DNA of 64,000 bases from Mycobacterium deserti (GCF_025345615.1 NZ_JAODWD010000006.1:62001-126000); one strand, 5' to 3'; shown: positions 25,642 through 34,442, counted from the stretch's first letter. The notes: generated by a model from the letters alone, not told the origin. Translations and numbers: made by a program.

Positions 25642-26529
25642 ATGGGAGTGCTCGATGACCTCCTTAGGCAGCAGGACGGCGTCCTGACGCTCGAACAAGC
25701 GCGGCGCGCCGGACTCAGTCTCCAGGCGGTTCAGCGGCGACTTCGATCCGGACACTGGCTGCGGTGCGCTCGCGGCGTGTACTTCGTCAACGACCGCGTG
25801 TTCACCGACGCCGCCCGTATCCGGAGCGCGGTCTGGGGGTACGGGGAGCGCGCCGTCGCGAGTGGCATGGCCGCCGCGTTCTGGCATGACCTCACGCAGT
25901 TCGCGCCCGACGTCGTCGACGTCACCATGCCAAGAACCGGCCATGGCCGCCGTCACGCCGAAACCCGCCTGCGGCGAAGGGATTTGGACCCGGCAGATGT
26001 CAGGATCCTGCGGGGCGTTCGGGTCACGGCACCGGCGCTCACCATCCTCGAGGCTGCGATCACGCGACCTGGCGGCGCCAAGCTGATGGACCGGCCGCTA
26101 CAGCGCAACATCGAACTGCGCGAGCTCTGGCGTGCTCAACTGCGAAACAGAGGCCGCTATGGATCGCCTGCGGCTCGTCTTCTGCTGCAAGCGGCTGCCG
26201 ACAACGCGCGGTCGGTCGCAGAGCGGCTGCTGGTGAAGCTTCTGCGTGCGGCGGGGATCACGGGCTGGAAGGCGAACCACCCGGTCGCCGGCTACCACGT
26301 CGACGTCGGATTTCCCGAAGTCAAGATCGCCATCGAGACGGACGGCTGGGCGTTTCACTCCGACGCGGACGCTTTTCAGATCGACCGTAAACGGCAGAAT
26401 GCGATCGCTCTGTCCGGCTGGCAGGTTCTGCGGTTCACCTGGCTCGACCTGACGGAGTATCCAGAACGCGTGATCGCCGAGATCCGCCGGGCGATTTCGG
26501 TGCGCGAACAGTCGGTCAGCGATCGTTAG
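25642..26529 (+). CDS. DUF559 (Vsr-like nuclease fold) protein with AbiEi-like N-terminal domain
   Basis: A 295-residue protein. The N-terminus (about 5-55, VLTLEQARRAGLSLQAVQRR and RCARGVYFV) resembles the winged-helix domain of AbiEi-type antitoxins. The C-terminal domain (about 195-290) is DUF559: GYHVDVGFPEVKIAIETDGW, then RKRQNAIALSGWQVLRFTW. It has the Asp/Glu pattern of very-short-patch-repair-like endonucleases. No cognate toxin gene lies beside it. Codons from about 26491 are part of the right-hand stem-loop repeat, so the repeat encodes the last 12 residues and the stop. GTG 25612 is an alternative start. The gene is absent from this place in the M. tuberculosis order, so it is probably inserted. 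Confidence 0.8.
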   Translation: MGVLDDLLRQQDGVLTLEQARRAGLSLQAVQRRLRSGHWLRCARGVYFVNDRVFTDAARIRSAVWGYGERAVASGMAAAFWHDLTQFAPDVVDVTMPRTGHGRRHAETRLRRRDLDPADVRILRGVRVTAPALTILEAAITRPGGAKLMDRPLQRNIELRELWRAQLRNRGRYGSPAARLLLQAAADNARSVAERLLVKLLRAAGITGWKANHPVAGYHVDVGFPEVKIAIETDGWAFHSDADAFQIDRKRQNAIALSGWQVLRFTWLDLTEYPERVIAEIRRAISVREQSVSDR

Positions 26530-26543
26530 CGCGCCGAAATCAC
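26491..26543. repeat. 53-nt stem-loop repeat, right copy
   Basis: Same orientation as the left copy at 25554-25606, with 5 mismatches in 53 nt. The first arm (26491-26505) is identical; the second (26529-26543) has two changes that weaken the stem. It spans the 3' end of the DUF559 gene and stops 4 nt before the convergent SDR gene. Confidence 0.9.
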
Positions 26544-26546
26544 CTG

Positions 26547-27212
26547 CTAGCGGGGGCGGACGACGACCTCGCGGATGTGGGCGTCCGGCGGGGCATGCAC
26601 CGCATCGGCGATCACCTGCGCGACAGTCTCGGGACTCAAGAACTGCGACGGGTCGTATTCGCGTTCCTCGTAGGCGACGAGTTCCTCCTGCATCTCGGTG
26701 GCGATGCGCCCCGGGTGCACAGACGTCACCCGCAGCGAGCTCTCGTCGTTGCGCAGCGAGTCCGCGAACGCTCTCAGCGCGAACTTGCTCGACGCGTACG
26801 ACGCCAGGCCCGGCGAGACGTTGATCCCCGATCCGGAGTTGACGAACACGACGTGTCCACGCGCGGCCCGCAGCGCTGGCAGCAGGGCCAGCGTAAGCGC
26901 AACGGGGCCAACCACATTCACCGCCATCGTGGATCGCCACTCATCGACTGTCGACTCGGCGACCCGGCCCGGGTACGCCACGCCCGCGTTGTGAACCAAG
27001 ACGTCGAGCTGGTCGATGGGTTCGACGACCGTGGGTATCGCGTCGAAATCCGCTAGATCCATCGGCCACGTCGTCGCCCCGAACTCCGCAGCAATCGCGT
27101 CTAGATCCGGTGACGGACGGCCGGCCAGGAACAGAGTGTGAGTCGGCGCCAACGCCCGAGCGACCGCCGCGCCGACACCTCGCGAGGCGCCCGTGATCAT
27201 CGCCGTCGGCAT
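26547..27212 (-). CDS. Short-chain dehydrogenase/reductase (SDR)
   Basis: A 221-residue classical SDR. The nucleotide motif TGASRGVG is at residues 7-14, the NNAG-type motif reads HNAG at 74-77, and the catalytic residues are Ser near 126 and Tyr139-x3-Lys143 (SYASSKFA). The substrate is unknown. ATG 27212 is chosen because it gives the usual beta strand before the nucleotide motif and because TAGGGT ends 7 nt upstream. It converges on the DUF559 gene and is divergent from ggh. Confidence 0.9.
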   Translation of the reverse strand: MPTAMITGASRGVGAAVARALAPTHTLFLAGRPSPDLDAIAAEFGATTWPMDLADFDAIPTVVEPIDQLDVLVHNAGVAYPGRVAESTVDEWRSTMAVNVVGPVALTLALLPALRAARGHVVFVNSGSGINVSPGLASYASSKFALRAFADSLRNDESSLRVTSVHPGRIATEMQEELVAYEEREYDPSQFLSPETVAQVIADAVHAPPDAHIREVVVRPR

Positions 27213-27219
27213 GCGGGCC

Positions 27220-27225
27220 ACCCTA
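27220..27225 (-). promoter_or_regulatory. -10 element of a probably leaderless SDR transcript
   Basis: TAGGGT on the minus strand ends 7 nt before ATG 27212. Confidence 0.45.
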
Positions 27226-27266
27226 CCGACCTGCGCCGAGCCCGCCGACGCCGCATGATGGAACCG

Positions 27267-28607
27267 ATGCCACCCGACCACAGCTTCGCTCCGACCCAGC
27301 TCGCGGCCCGCGCCGCGTACTTACTGCGCGGCAACGACCTGGGCGTGATGACCACCGCGGCGCCGTTGCTGTACCCGCACATGTGGAGCTGGGATGCGGC
27401 GTTCGTGTCGATCGGGCTCGCGCCGCTGAGCGTGGAGCGGGCCGTCGTCGAACTCGACACGCTGCTGTCGGCACAGTGGACCAACGGGATGATCCCGCAC
27501 ATCGTCTTCGCCAACGGCGTGGACGGGTACTTTCCTGGTCCCGCCCGGTGGGCCACCTCCGCACTGGCCGCGCACGCGCCGCGCAACCGGCACACCTCGG
27601 GCATCACGCAGCCGCCGGTGCATGCGATCGCGGTGCAGCGCATCCTCGATCACGCCAAGACCCGCGGCCGGTCCACCCGCGCGGTCGCCGAAGCGTTCCT
27701 CGACCGACGCTGGGACGACCTGGTCCGATGGCACCGCTGGCTCGCCGAGAGCCGCGACCAGAAGCAGCGTGGCCGCATCACGCTCTATCACGGCTGGGAG
27801 TCCGGGATGGACAACTCGCCGCGCTGGGACAGCGCGTACGCCAACGTGATTCCGGGCGAGGTGCCGGAGTACCAGCGAGCCGACAACGCCATCATCACCG
27901 ACACCAGCCAGCGGCCGTCCGACGGCGAGTACGACCGCTACCTCTGGCTGCTCGAGGAGATGAAGCAGGTGCGTTACGACGACAGCCTGCTCCCGAATCA
28001 GATGAGTTTCGCCGTCGAGGACGTCTTCGTCTCGGCCATCTTCGCGGTCGCCTGCGACGTGCTGGCCGAGATCGGTGAGGACTACCGGCGCCCCAACGCC
28101 GACGTCAAAGACCTCTACGCGTGGGCCGAACGGTTCCGCGCGGGCGTCGTCGAGACCACGGACGGAAGAACGGGCGCGGCAAGGGATTTCGATGTCCGCG
28201 CGGGCAAATGGGTGGCCACCGAGACGGTCGCGCAGTTCGCCCCGCTGATGTGCGGCGGACTACCGCACGACAAGGAGCGGGCACTGGTCAAGTTGCTGGA
28301 GGGTCCCCGGTTCTGCGGACATCCCGATCTGAAGTACGCCTGCATCCCGTCGACGTCACCGGTGTCGCGGGACTTCCGTCCGCGTGAGTACTGGCGCGGT
28401 CCGGTTTGGCCGGTGGTGACGTGGCTGTTCTCGTGGTGCTTTGCTCGGCGCGGTTGGGCAGAACGGTCCAAGTTGCTGCGCCTCGAGGGTCTGCGCCAAG
28501 CCAGCGACGGCAGCTTCGCCGAATATTACGAGCCGTTCACCGGCGAAGCGCTCGGCAGCATGCAGCAGTCGTGGACCGCCGCCGCGGTGCTCGACTGGCT
28601 GGGCTGA
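27267..28607 (+). CDS. ggh: Glucosylglycerate hydrolase (GH63)
   Basis: A 446-residue (alpha/alpha)6-barrel hydrolase very close to the characterised M. hassiacum enzyme, which splits glucosylglycerate into glucose and glycerate. With the start at 27267 the catalytic acid falls at Asp182 (GWESGMDNSPRWD) and the base at Glu419 (SFAEYYEP), the positions reported for that enzyme. Rapidly growing mycobacteria accumulate glucosylglycerate under nitrogen starvation and degrade it on recovery. An ATG at 27255 is possible; CATGAT ends 7 nt before 27267. The MarR gene follows on the other strand with abutting stops. Confidence 0.93.
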   Translation: MPPDHSFAPTQLAARAAYLLRGNDLGVMTTAAPLLYPHMWSWDAAFVSIGLAPLSVERAVVELDTLLSAQWTNGMIPHIVFANGVDGYFPGPARWATSALAAHAPRNRHTSGITQPPVHAIAVQRILDHAKTRGRSTRAVAEAFLDRRWDDLVRWHRWLAESRDQKQRGRITLYHGWESGMDNSPRWDSAYANVIPGEVPEYQRADNAIITDTSQRPSDGEYDRYLWLLEEMKQVRYDDSLLPNQMSFAVEDVFVSAIFAVACDVLAEIGEDYRRPNADVKDLYAWAERFRAGVVETTDGRTGAARDFDVRAGKWVATETVAQFAPLMCGGLPHDKERALVKLLEGPRFCGHPDLKYACIPSTSPVSRDFRPREYWRGPVWPVVTWLFSWCFARRGWAERSKLLRLEGLRQASDGSFAEYYEPFTGEALGSMQQSWTAAAVLDWLG

Positions 28608-29057
28608 CTATTCGGCGATGCGTTCCAGCGGAACGAGCGCCTTGGCCAGCGTCTCGAGATCTTCAGGACCGAGCTTGGACAGCAGCGTCGCCAGGTGTGC
28701 GCGCCGCAATTCCAGCGCTTCCTGGTGCTGGGCCAGGCCTTCCGGGGTGATGTTGACGAGCACTGCGCGCAGGTCCGACGGGTCGCGGGAGCGTTTGACC
28801 AGGCCGAGCTTCTCCAGCCGGCGAATCGCCACCGTGGTGGTCGGGGTGCGGACGCGCTCATGGGCTGCCAGCTCGGTCATGCGCATCGGCCCCGCCTCGA
28901 GCAAAGTGAGCAGAATCGACAGCTGGGCGAGCGTCAGATCACCGGTCGTGGAGTCGCCGCGATTCGGGTCGCTGCGTCGAAGCACCGAAAAAACCCGCGA
29001 GAGCACCCTCTGCAGCTCCCCGGCCAGGTCTGTGACCTGCGGCTCAACCTCGACCAT
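28608..29057 (-). CDS. MarR-family transcriptional regulator (Rv0042c-like)
   Basis: A 149-residue winged-helix regulator. The DNA-binding part covers about 45-110: LTLAQLSILLTLLEAGPMRM, then the recognition helix TPTTTVAIRRLEKLGLV and the wing RSRDPSDLRAVLVNIT. MarR proteins usually repress nearby genes and respond to small ligands. TAGACT (29067-29072, minus strand) ends 9 nt before the ATG. The same stretch holds a CAGG-N9-CCTG inverted repeat that could be its own operator. The targets are not known; the ABC transporter directly upstream is one candidate. Confidence 0.88.
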   Translation of the reverse strand: MVEVEPQVTDLAGELQRVLSRVFSVLRRSDPNRGDSTTGDLTLAQLSILLTLLEAGPMRMTELAAHERVRTPTTTVAIRRLEKLGLVKRSRDPSDLRAVLVNITPEGLAQHQEALELRRAHLATLLSKLGPEDLETLAKALVPLERIAE

Positions 29058-29114
29058 AATGCAGGCAGTCTAACCTGTCGGACCCTGACACGATGGATGA
29101 CGAGCACGTAAATG

Positions 29115-29879
29115 TCAGAGAACTTGCGAAAGGAAACGCTGCAACCGCTCGGTCGACGCCGACTCGAACAGTTTGTCCGGTGGGCCCGATTCGACGACCT
29201 GTCCGTGATCCATGAAAAACACCTCGTCGGCCGTCGACCTGGCGAACCCCATCTCGTGGGTCACCACCACCATCGTCATCCCGTCCGCACCGAGGTCGGC
29301 GATCAGCGCCAGGATGCCCTTGACCAATTCCGGGTCCAGCGCCGAGGTCGCCTCGTCGAAGAACATCACCTGCGGTGCCATCGCCAGTGCGCGCGCGATC
29401 GCCACTCGTTGCTGTTGACCTCCCGACAAAGTGGTGGGCCGCACGTCGGCCTTGTGCCGCAGGCCGACGCGGTCCAGTTGCGCCAGCCCCAGTTCGCGGG
29501 CCGCGTCGGCACTCAGGCCCTTGAGCCTGCGCGGCGCCAGCGTCACGTTGTCGAGCACGCTGCGGTGGGGGAACAGATTGAAACTCTGAAACACCATGCC
29601 GATTCGCTGGCGCAACTGATCGGGGTTGTCCTTGAGCACCGACCGTCCGTCGAGCAGGATGTCGCCGCGATCGGGCTCATAGAGCCGGTTGAGCGTCCGC
29701 AGCAGCGTCGACTTGCCGGAACCCGACGGGCCGATCACCGCCGCTGTGCTGCCCGCAGGCACGTCGATGTCCACTCCGCGCAGCACTGCGTTCGGCCCGA
29801 ACGCCAAATGAATGTCGCTGGCGCTCAACGAAACCGGCTGAAAGTGGTGTTTCAGGGGAGCGCTCTTCTCAGCCGCCAT
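29115..29879 (-). CDS. Polar amino-acid ABC transporter, ATP-binding protein
   Basis: A 254-residue GlnQ/HisP-type ATPase. Walker A GPSGSGKST is at about residues 50-58, the signature LSGGQQQRVA near 148-157, Walker B VMFFDEATSAL near 170-180, and the switch His in VVTHEMGFA near 206. It powers the fused binding-protein/permease encoded immediately upstream with a 1-nt gap. The specificity is probably polar amino acids such as glutamine or glutamate, by subfamily only. Confidence 0.92.
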   Translation of the reverse strand: MAAEKSAPLKHHFQPVSLSASDIHLAFGPNAVLRGVDIDVPAGSTAAVIGPSGSGKSTLLRTLNRLYEPDRGDILLDGRSVLKDNPDQLRQRIGMVFQSFNLFPHRSVLDNVTLAPRRLKGLSADAARELGLAQLDRVGLRHKADVRPTTLSGGQQQRVAIARALAMAPQVMFFDEATSALDPELVKGILALIADLGADGMTMVVVTHEMGFARSTADEVFFMDHGQVVESGPPDKLFESASTERLQRFLSQVL

Positions 29880-29880
29880 C

Positions 29881-31668
29881 TCAGATCATCTCCTGCGACG
29901 TCGACAGCTCCAGCGGGTCCTGCTCGGTCTGCTGCCTGCCGCGTCTCAATCGGGCGTCGATGTAGTTGACCAGGTGTGTCAGCGGCACGGTCAGCACCAG
30001 ATAGAACAGCCCGGCCGCCACCAAGGGGGACAGGTTGCCGGTCTGGGCGTTGAGGTCGCGGCCGACCTGGAACAGTTCCCGTTGGTTGGCCACCAGCCCG
30101 AGGAAGTACACCAGCGACGACGCCTTCAGCAGCGAGATGAACTGGTTCATCAACGCGGGCAGCACCCGGCGCACCCCCTGCGGGATGACCACAAGGCGCA
30201 TCGACGAGGTGTACGAAAAGCCCAGTGCGCGTGATGCTTCCATCTGCCCGGCTTCTACGCTCTGAATTCCGGACCGGAAGATCTCGCCGATGTACGCCGC
30301 GGCCATGAGCCCCAGCGCCGCGATGCCAAGTGGATACGGGTTGTTGCCCGTCAGCCCGCCGACCACCGGACCGACGCCCAGGCCGATCAACAGGATGATC
30401 ACCACTTCCGGCAGGCCGCGGAAGATGTCGGTGTACACCCGCGCAGGCCATCGCAGCCACCACGCCCGCGAAATTCCCGCCACCGCCAGCGCCATGCCGA
30501 GGACCAGCCCGATGACCGCGGCACTGACCGTCAGGATCAGGGTGTTCGGCAGACCGGTCTTGAACAGGTCGGGGATCGCCTGCTTGTAGAGATCCCAGTT
30601 CCCGAACGCATCCGCCAGCTGCGACAGAGTCGACTTCGGCGCCGACGGTTCCGCCGGCGCGGCCCCCTGGTTCTGCGCGGCGATCGCGTCGAAGTCCGGC
30701 AGTTGCGGCATCGGCGCGGCTTTGGATCCCGGCTTCCAGCCTGGCGGTAACGCCCGCGGCACCCAGTCGGTGTACAGCCGCGCCCAGGTGCCGTCGGCGA
30801 TGATGGCGTCCAGCCCGGAGTTCAGCGCGTCGATGAGCGGCTGGTTGTCCTTGGCGACGGCCCACGCCACGAAATTGTCCAAGCTGAACGTGTTTTCGAT
30901 GATCTCGGCTGGATCGCCCGTCTGCACGGTGCCGGAGGCCTGCTGCGACGGCGCCACCCACGCGTCGATCTGTCGCGTTTTCAGGCTGGCGTAGACGGTG
31001 TTGTAGTCCGGGAACTTGACCGGCTCGATGCCTAGGGTGTCGATGACGTACGACTCCTGAACAGTGCCCTGCACCACGCCGATACGCTGCCCGGCCGCCA
31101 GCTTGTCGAATCCGGTGATCGCCGAACCGGTCGGCACCACCAACGAGAAGTAGCCGAAGTCGTAGCCGTTGGTGAAGCCGACGGTGCGCCGGCGCGCCTC
31201 GGTGGTGGTAATCGACGAGGAGCCGACGTCGAACCGCCGCGACGCCGTCTGTGCCAGCAGTCCAGAGAACTCCGTGCCGACGAAATTGACTTGCAGACCC
31301 AGCTTTTCGGCGATCGCACGGAGCAGTTCGTTGTCGAATCCGGTGAACTGACCGGCCGAGTCGATGCAGATGCTCGGCGGTGCGTCCGACAGGGTGCCGA
31401 CCGTCAGCGTGCCGGGCGTGCTGAGCCCGAGCGCGTTGACATCGACGGCCGGCAGCGGCGTGACCGTCGGCGTCGTGTACTTGTCTTCGCCCGGTCCCGC
31501 AGCGGCGGCCGCCAGATTCGTGGGCAGCGCGCTGGCGCTCTGCACCCCCGGCGGAGCGCACTGGTCGACGTTCGCCGCCGCGGGCGGCGCCGCCACGCCC
31601 ATGCCGAGGGCCAGCAATACGGTCAGCGCGACGACGAAGGACTTACAGAGCCGCGGGAACGGGTTCAC
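29881..31668 (-). CDS. Amino-acid ABC transporter, substrate-binding protein fused to permease
   Basis: A 595-residue fusion. A Sec signal peptide (about 1-32, ending AAA) leads into a family 3 solute-binding domain (about 70-310, GTLSDAPPSICIDSAGQFTG and IGVVQGTVQESYV). A membrane permease domain of about five segments follows (about 365-575), with the EAA loop around EASRALGFSYTSSMRLVVIP (about 480-500). The fused design tethers the receptor to the channel. GTG 31668 has TACCTT 6 nt upstream and no clear ribosome site, suggesting a leaderless message. The ATPase gene follows after 1 nt. Confidence 0.92.
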   Translation of the reverse strand: MNPFPRLCKSFVVALTVLLALGMGVAAPPAAANVDQCAPPGVQSASALPTNLAAAAAGPGEDKYTTPTVTPLPAVDVNALGLSTPGTLTVGTLSDAPPSICIDSAGQFTGFDNELLRAIAEKLGLQVNFVGTEFSGLLAQTASRRFDVGSSSITTTEARRRTVGFTNGYDFGYFSLVVPTGSAITGFDKLAAGQRIGVVQGTVQESYVIDTLGIEPVKFPDYNTVYASLKTRQIDAWVAPSQQASGTVQTGDPAEIIENTFSLDNFVAWAVAKDNQPLIDALNSGLDAIIADGTWARLYTDWVPRALPPGWKPGSKAAPMPQLPDFDAIAAQNQGAAPAEPSAPKSTLSQLADAFGNWDLYKQAIPDLFKTGLPNTLILTVSAAVIGLVLGMALAVAGISRAWWLRWPARVYTDIFRGLPEVVIILLIGLGVGPVVGGLTGNNPYPLGIAALGLMAAAYIGEIFRSGIQSVEAGQMEASRALGFSYTSSMRLVVIPQGVRRVLPALMNQFISLLKASSLVYFLGLVANQRELFQVGRDLNAQTGNLSPLVAAGLFYLVLTVPLTHLVNYIDARLRRGRQQTEQDPLELSTSQEMI

Positions 31669-31674
31669 CCCTGC

Positions 31675-31680
31675 AAGGTA
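31675..31680 (-). promoter_or_regulatory. -10 element of a probably leaderless ABC transporter transcript
   Basis: TACCTT on the minus strand ends 6 nt before GTG 31668, in the 48-bp gap after the GntR gene. Confidence 0.4.
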
Positions 31681-31716
31681 ACCATCGGCACCCCCGCGAC
31701 ACCGGCTTCAGCTCAA

Positions 31717-32394
31717 TCAGAACGCAACGGGCTCCGCACCGGCCGGCCGGAGGACGCCGCGCCGCACCAGTTCGGTGAGCATGATCCGCGCCATCACCTC
31801 GGAGCGTTCGACGCACGCGGTTCGTGCGGTGTCGGCGTCGCCGCGGTGAATGGCCGCGACTTCGGCTTCGTAGAACGGCAGCATCTCGTCGTGGTTGTTG
31901 AGGTAGGCCACCCAGAACGCACGCGGTATGAACGATTGCGACGCGCGGATCGCGGCCTGCAGCCGCGGGCCGGCGTACTCCTCGTTGATGACGCCGCGCA
32001 GCTGCCACGCCGCCTCTTGGAACGCGCGCGATTCCCTGCTCGCCCGCATGACACCCAGCAGCGTGTCGAGGCGTGCGCGGATCAACGGGTCCGACGCCGC
32101 CGTGGCGCGCGCCGCAGCGATGCCGCTCAGCAGCCCGTAGAGCTCGTGGTGTTCGCGCACGACGTCCTCGTCGAACCGCTCGACGTACGCGCCGCGGTGA
32201 TAGCGGGTCGACAAGATCCCGTCGTGTTCGAGCTGCACCACGGCCTCCTGGATCGGCACGCGGGACAGCCCGAGGGCGTGCGCGATCTCGTTGCGATCCA
32301 CCCGATCTCCCGACCGCAGTTTGCCGGTCAGCACCAGGTTGACGACATGCGCGACCACGAGGTCCTTCTCTTTGATCCCATACTTCTTGGGCAT
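31717..32394 (-). CDS. GntR-family transcriptional regulator (FadR-like, Rv0043c homologue)
   Basis: A 225-residue regulator. The N-terminal winged helix (about 8-75) includes GDRVDRNEIAHALGLSRVPI and the wing HDGILSTRYHRGAYV. The C-terminal all-helical FCD domain (about 85-210) would bind a carboxylate ligand and possibly a metal. GAGGAGCA precedes ATG 32394; the longer frame to 32493 is not needed. It is followed 48 nt later by the amino-acid ABC transporter, its likeliest target, but the LLM oxidoreductase upstream is also possible. Confidence 0.9.
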   Translation of the reverse strand: MPKKYGIKEKDLVVAHVVNLVLTGKLRSGDRVDRNEIAHALGLSRVPIQEAVVQLEHDGILSTRYHRGAYVERFDEDVVREHHELYGLLSGIAAARATAASDPLIRARLDTLLGVMRASRESRAFQEAAWQLRGVINEEYAGPRLQAAIRASQSFIPRAFWVAYLNNHDEMLPFYEAEVAAIHRGDADTARTACVERSEVMARIMLTELVRRGVLRPAGAEPVAF

Positions 32395-32462
32395 GGGCCG
32401 AATTGCTCCTCGCGTGCGCTGGCGGCGCCAGTGTCTCACGTGACCCGCCGCCCATGGAGCGG

Positions 32463-33263
32463 TTACGACGAACGGCTGTCCCGCCACCGGCATAACGCCT
32501 CGGCGGCGTCCAGGTCGTAGTCCGGCCCGTTGACGCCGACGGTGAACTGGGTGACTCCCAGCTCGAGGAGTGCATCGGCCTCGGCCAGCAACGCGTCACC
32601 CTTGCCCTGCAGACCCGCGGACCGCTCGATGGTCGCCGGGTCGCGGCCGACCGCCTCACAGTGCCCGGCCAGGACCTCGGCCTTATGGGGGTAGGACTCC
32701 CGGTCGACGAATCCGTGCCAAGTGGTGGCGTACTCGGCGACCATGCGCAGCGTCTTCTTCTCGCCCGACCCGCCGATCAGGATCGGAATGTCGCGTGTGG
32801 GGGCGGGATTCAGCTTGGCGAAGCGCTCCTTGATTCGCGGCAGAGCCGCCGCCAGGTCGTTGAGCCTGCCGCCTGCGGTGCCGAACTCGTAGCCGTATTC
32901 GTCGTAGTCGCGCTGGAACCAGCCCGAGCCGATGCCCAGGATCAGCCGTCCACCGGAGATGTGGTCGGTGGTGCGGGCCATGTCGGCCAGCAGTTCGGGG
33001 TTGCGGTAGGAGTTACACGTGACGAGCGCGCCGAACTCGATGCGCGACGTCTGCTCGGCCCATGCGCCCAGCATCGTCCAGCATTCGAAGTGCGCCCCGT
33101 CGGGCTCGCCGTACAGCGGATAGAAGTGGTCCCAGTTGTAGGCGATGTCGACGCCGATGTCCTCGGCGCGCCGGACGGCGTCGCGGATCTGGCTGTATTG
33201 CGGGGAATGTTGCGGCTGCAGTTGCACGCCGATACGCACGGGGTGGGATGAGGCTGAGGTCAC
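32463..33263 (-). CDS. LLM-class F420-dependent oxidoreductase (Rv0044c-like)
   Basis: A 266-residue luciferase-like TIM-barrel oxidoreductase. It begins with IGVQLQPQHSPQ and has NWDHFYPLYG (about 43-52), the F420/FMN-contacting GRLILGIGSGWFQRDYDEYG segment (about 105-124) and DIPILIGGSGEKKTLRMVAEY (about 158-178). Actinobacterial members usually use coenzyme F420; the substrate is unknown. GTG 33263 is supported by the TACCGT element ending 6 nt upstream and by the family length; the longer frame overlaps the DUF3616 gene. Confidence 0.9.
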   Translation of the reverse strand: MTSASSHPVRIGVQLQPQHSPQYSQIRDAVRRAEDIGVDIAYNWDHFYPLYGEPDGAHFECWTMLGAWAEQTSRIEFGALVTCNSYRNPELLADMARTTDHISGGRLILGIGSGWFQRDYDEYGYEFGTAGGRLNDLAAALPRIKERFAKLNPAPTRDIPILIGGSGEKKTLRMVAEYATTWHGFVDRESYPHKAEVLAGHCEAVGRDPATIERSAGLQGKGDALLAEADALLELGVTQFTVGVNGPDYDLDAAEALCRWRDSRSS

Positions 33264-33269
33264 TCCGCA

Positions 33270-33275
33270 ACGGTA
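33270..33275 (-). promoter_or_regulatory. -10 element of a probably leaderless LLM oxidoreductase transcript
   Basis: TACCGT on the minus strand ends 6 nt before GTG 33263. Confidence 0.45.
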
Positions 33276-33306
33276 ACCGCTGCCGGCCGGAGGGCGCCGG
33301 GAGCGA

Positions 33307-34374
33307 TCAGCCGAAGCGCACCTGGATGCGGTGGTCCTCGTCGGTGACGTAGAAGGTCTGCCCGGTTTCGACGGCGAGGCCCTCGACATTGCGCAGGTCC
33401 GGGAAGTCGCGGACCAGCGCGACGCTGGTGACGTGGGGGCCGTCGGCGGGCAGCGTGAAGCGCCAGTGCGAACAGTGCGCGAGCGCACCGTCGGGATGGT
33501 CCTCGAGTAGCGCCGAACCCTTGTCGGTCGCGTCGATCGACCCCACGATCGCGTCAAAGACATCGGGTCCGGACCGGGACAGTGCGCGGAAGCCCACCAG
33601 CGCGTTCGGCGGTGACACGCCGGCCAGTTCCCACACCCGCACGACGGTCGGATCGGCGCCGTCGTCGAACATGGCCGGGACGCCCGCAAGTTCGACCAGA
33701 ATCGGTTCGCCTTCGGCGGTGGTCGGAAAGCGCAGCGCCAGAAGCAGGTTCCCGTCGGGGCGGAATGCGGCGCCCTCGATGTTGATGGGCACGTCGCGAT
33801 CGGTCAGCCGGTCGACCCAGGTCTTGTTGCGCTGGGTTCCTCGTTCGATCGTGCGCGCGATGAAGCGGGTGCGGACGTTGTCCCCGGGGGTGATCGCAAC
33901 GACGTGCGAGGCGTCGAGCGCGTCGTTGATCAGGCGGTGCAGCCGGAACTTGTTGCGGCGAATGTCGATCGGCAGTTCGGATTCGGGCACCATCCGGTCG
34001 ATCGATTGTTCGTCGAAGCGCGCGACGAAGGCGCGCTTGGCCTGTAGGGGGCCGGCTTTGGAGCCGTAGTGTGAGCCGACGACGTAGATCCACCCGTCGT
34101 GCCGCGCCACCGCCTCGGCATCCTCGGTGCGCCCCTTCTCGTCACCGGCGATGGCCGGCAGGGGGTAGATCTCCCAGCCGCTGTCCGCTGCTGCGCCGCG
34201 GGCATGGCCGAGCACCGCGATGCAGTCCTCCACCGAGCCCTCGTCGAGCACGGTCCAGAATCCGAAATCCCATCCGTGCGCGTCCAGCAGCGCCTGATTG
34301 TCGACGTGGACGAGGTCGGAGGCTTCGTTCCCCTCGTGCGCGAGATCCACGGCGACAAGCGCTGATGACGTCAT
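33307..34374 (-). CDS. DUF3616 domain protein
   Basis: A 355-residue cytoplasmic protein recognisable as DUF3616, with repeated strand patterns expected for a beta-propeller: EGNEASDLVHVD, TEDAEAVARHDGWIYVVGSH, FRPDGNLLLALRFPTTAEG and LRNVEGLAVE. The molecular function is unknown. ATG 34374 has TAGCAT ending 7 nt upstream and no ribosome site. It lies between the phosphatase PhoX and the LLM gene, a place where M. tuberculosis has neither PhoX nor this gene, so it is part of an inserted block. Confidence 0.82.
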   Translation of the reverse strand: MTSSALVAVDLAHEGNEASDLVHVDNQALLDAHGWDFGFWTVLDEGSVEDCIAVLGHARGAAADSGWEIYPLPAIAGDEKGRTEDAEAVARHDGWIYVVGSHYGSKAGPLQAKRAFVARFDEQSIDRMVPESELPIDIRRNKFRLHRLINDALDASHVVAITPGDNVRTRFIARTIERGTQRNKTWVDRLTDRDVPINIEGAAFRPDGNLLLALRFPTTAEGEPILVELAGVPAMFDDGADPTVVRVWELAGVSPPNALVGFRALSRSGPDVFDAIVGSIDATDKGSALLEDHPDGALAHCSHWRFTLPADGPHVTSVALVRDFPDLRNVEGLAVETGQTFYVTDEDHRIQVRFG

Positions 34375-34381
34375 CCGGCGA

Positions 34382-34387
34382 ATGCTA
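34382..34387 (-). promoter_or_regulatory. -10 element of a probably leaderless DUF3616 gene transcript
   Basis: TAGCAT on the minus strand ends 7 nt before ATG 34374. Confidence 0.45.
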
Positions 34388-34442
34388 GTGGGGCCGGCGG
34401 CGGCCGCCGCTCAGACCATGCCGATGGTGTTCGCGCACGCGC

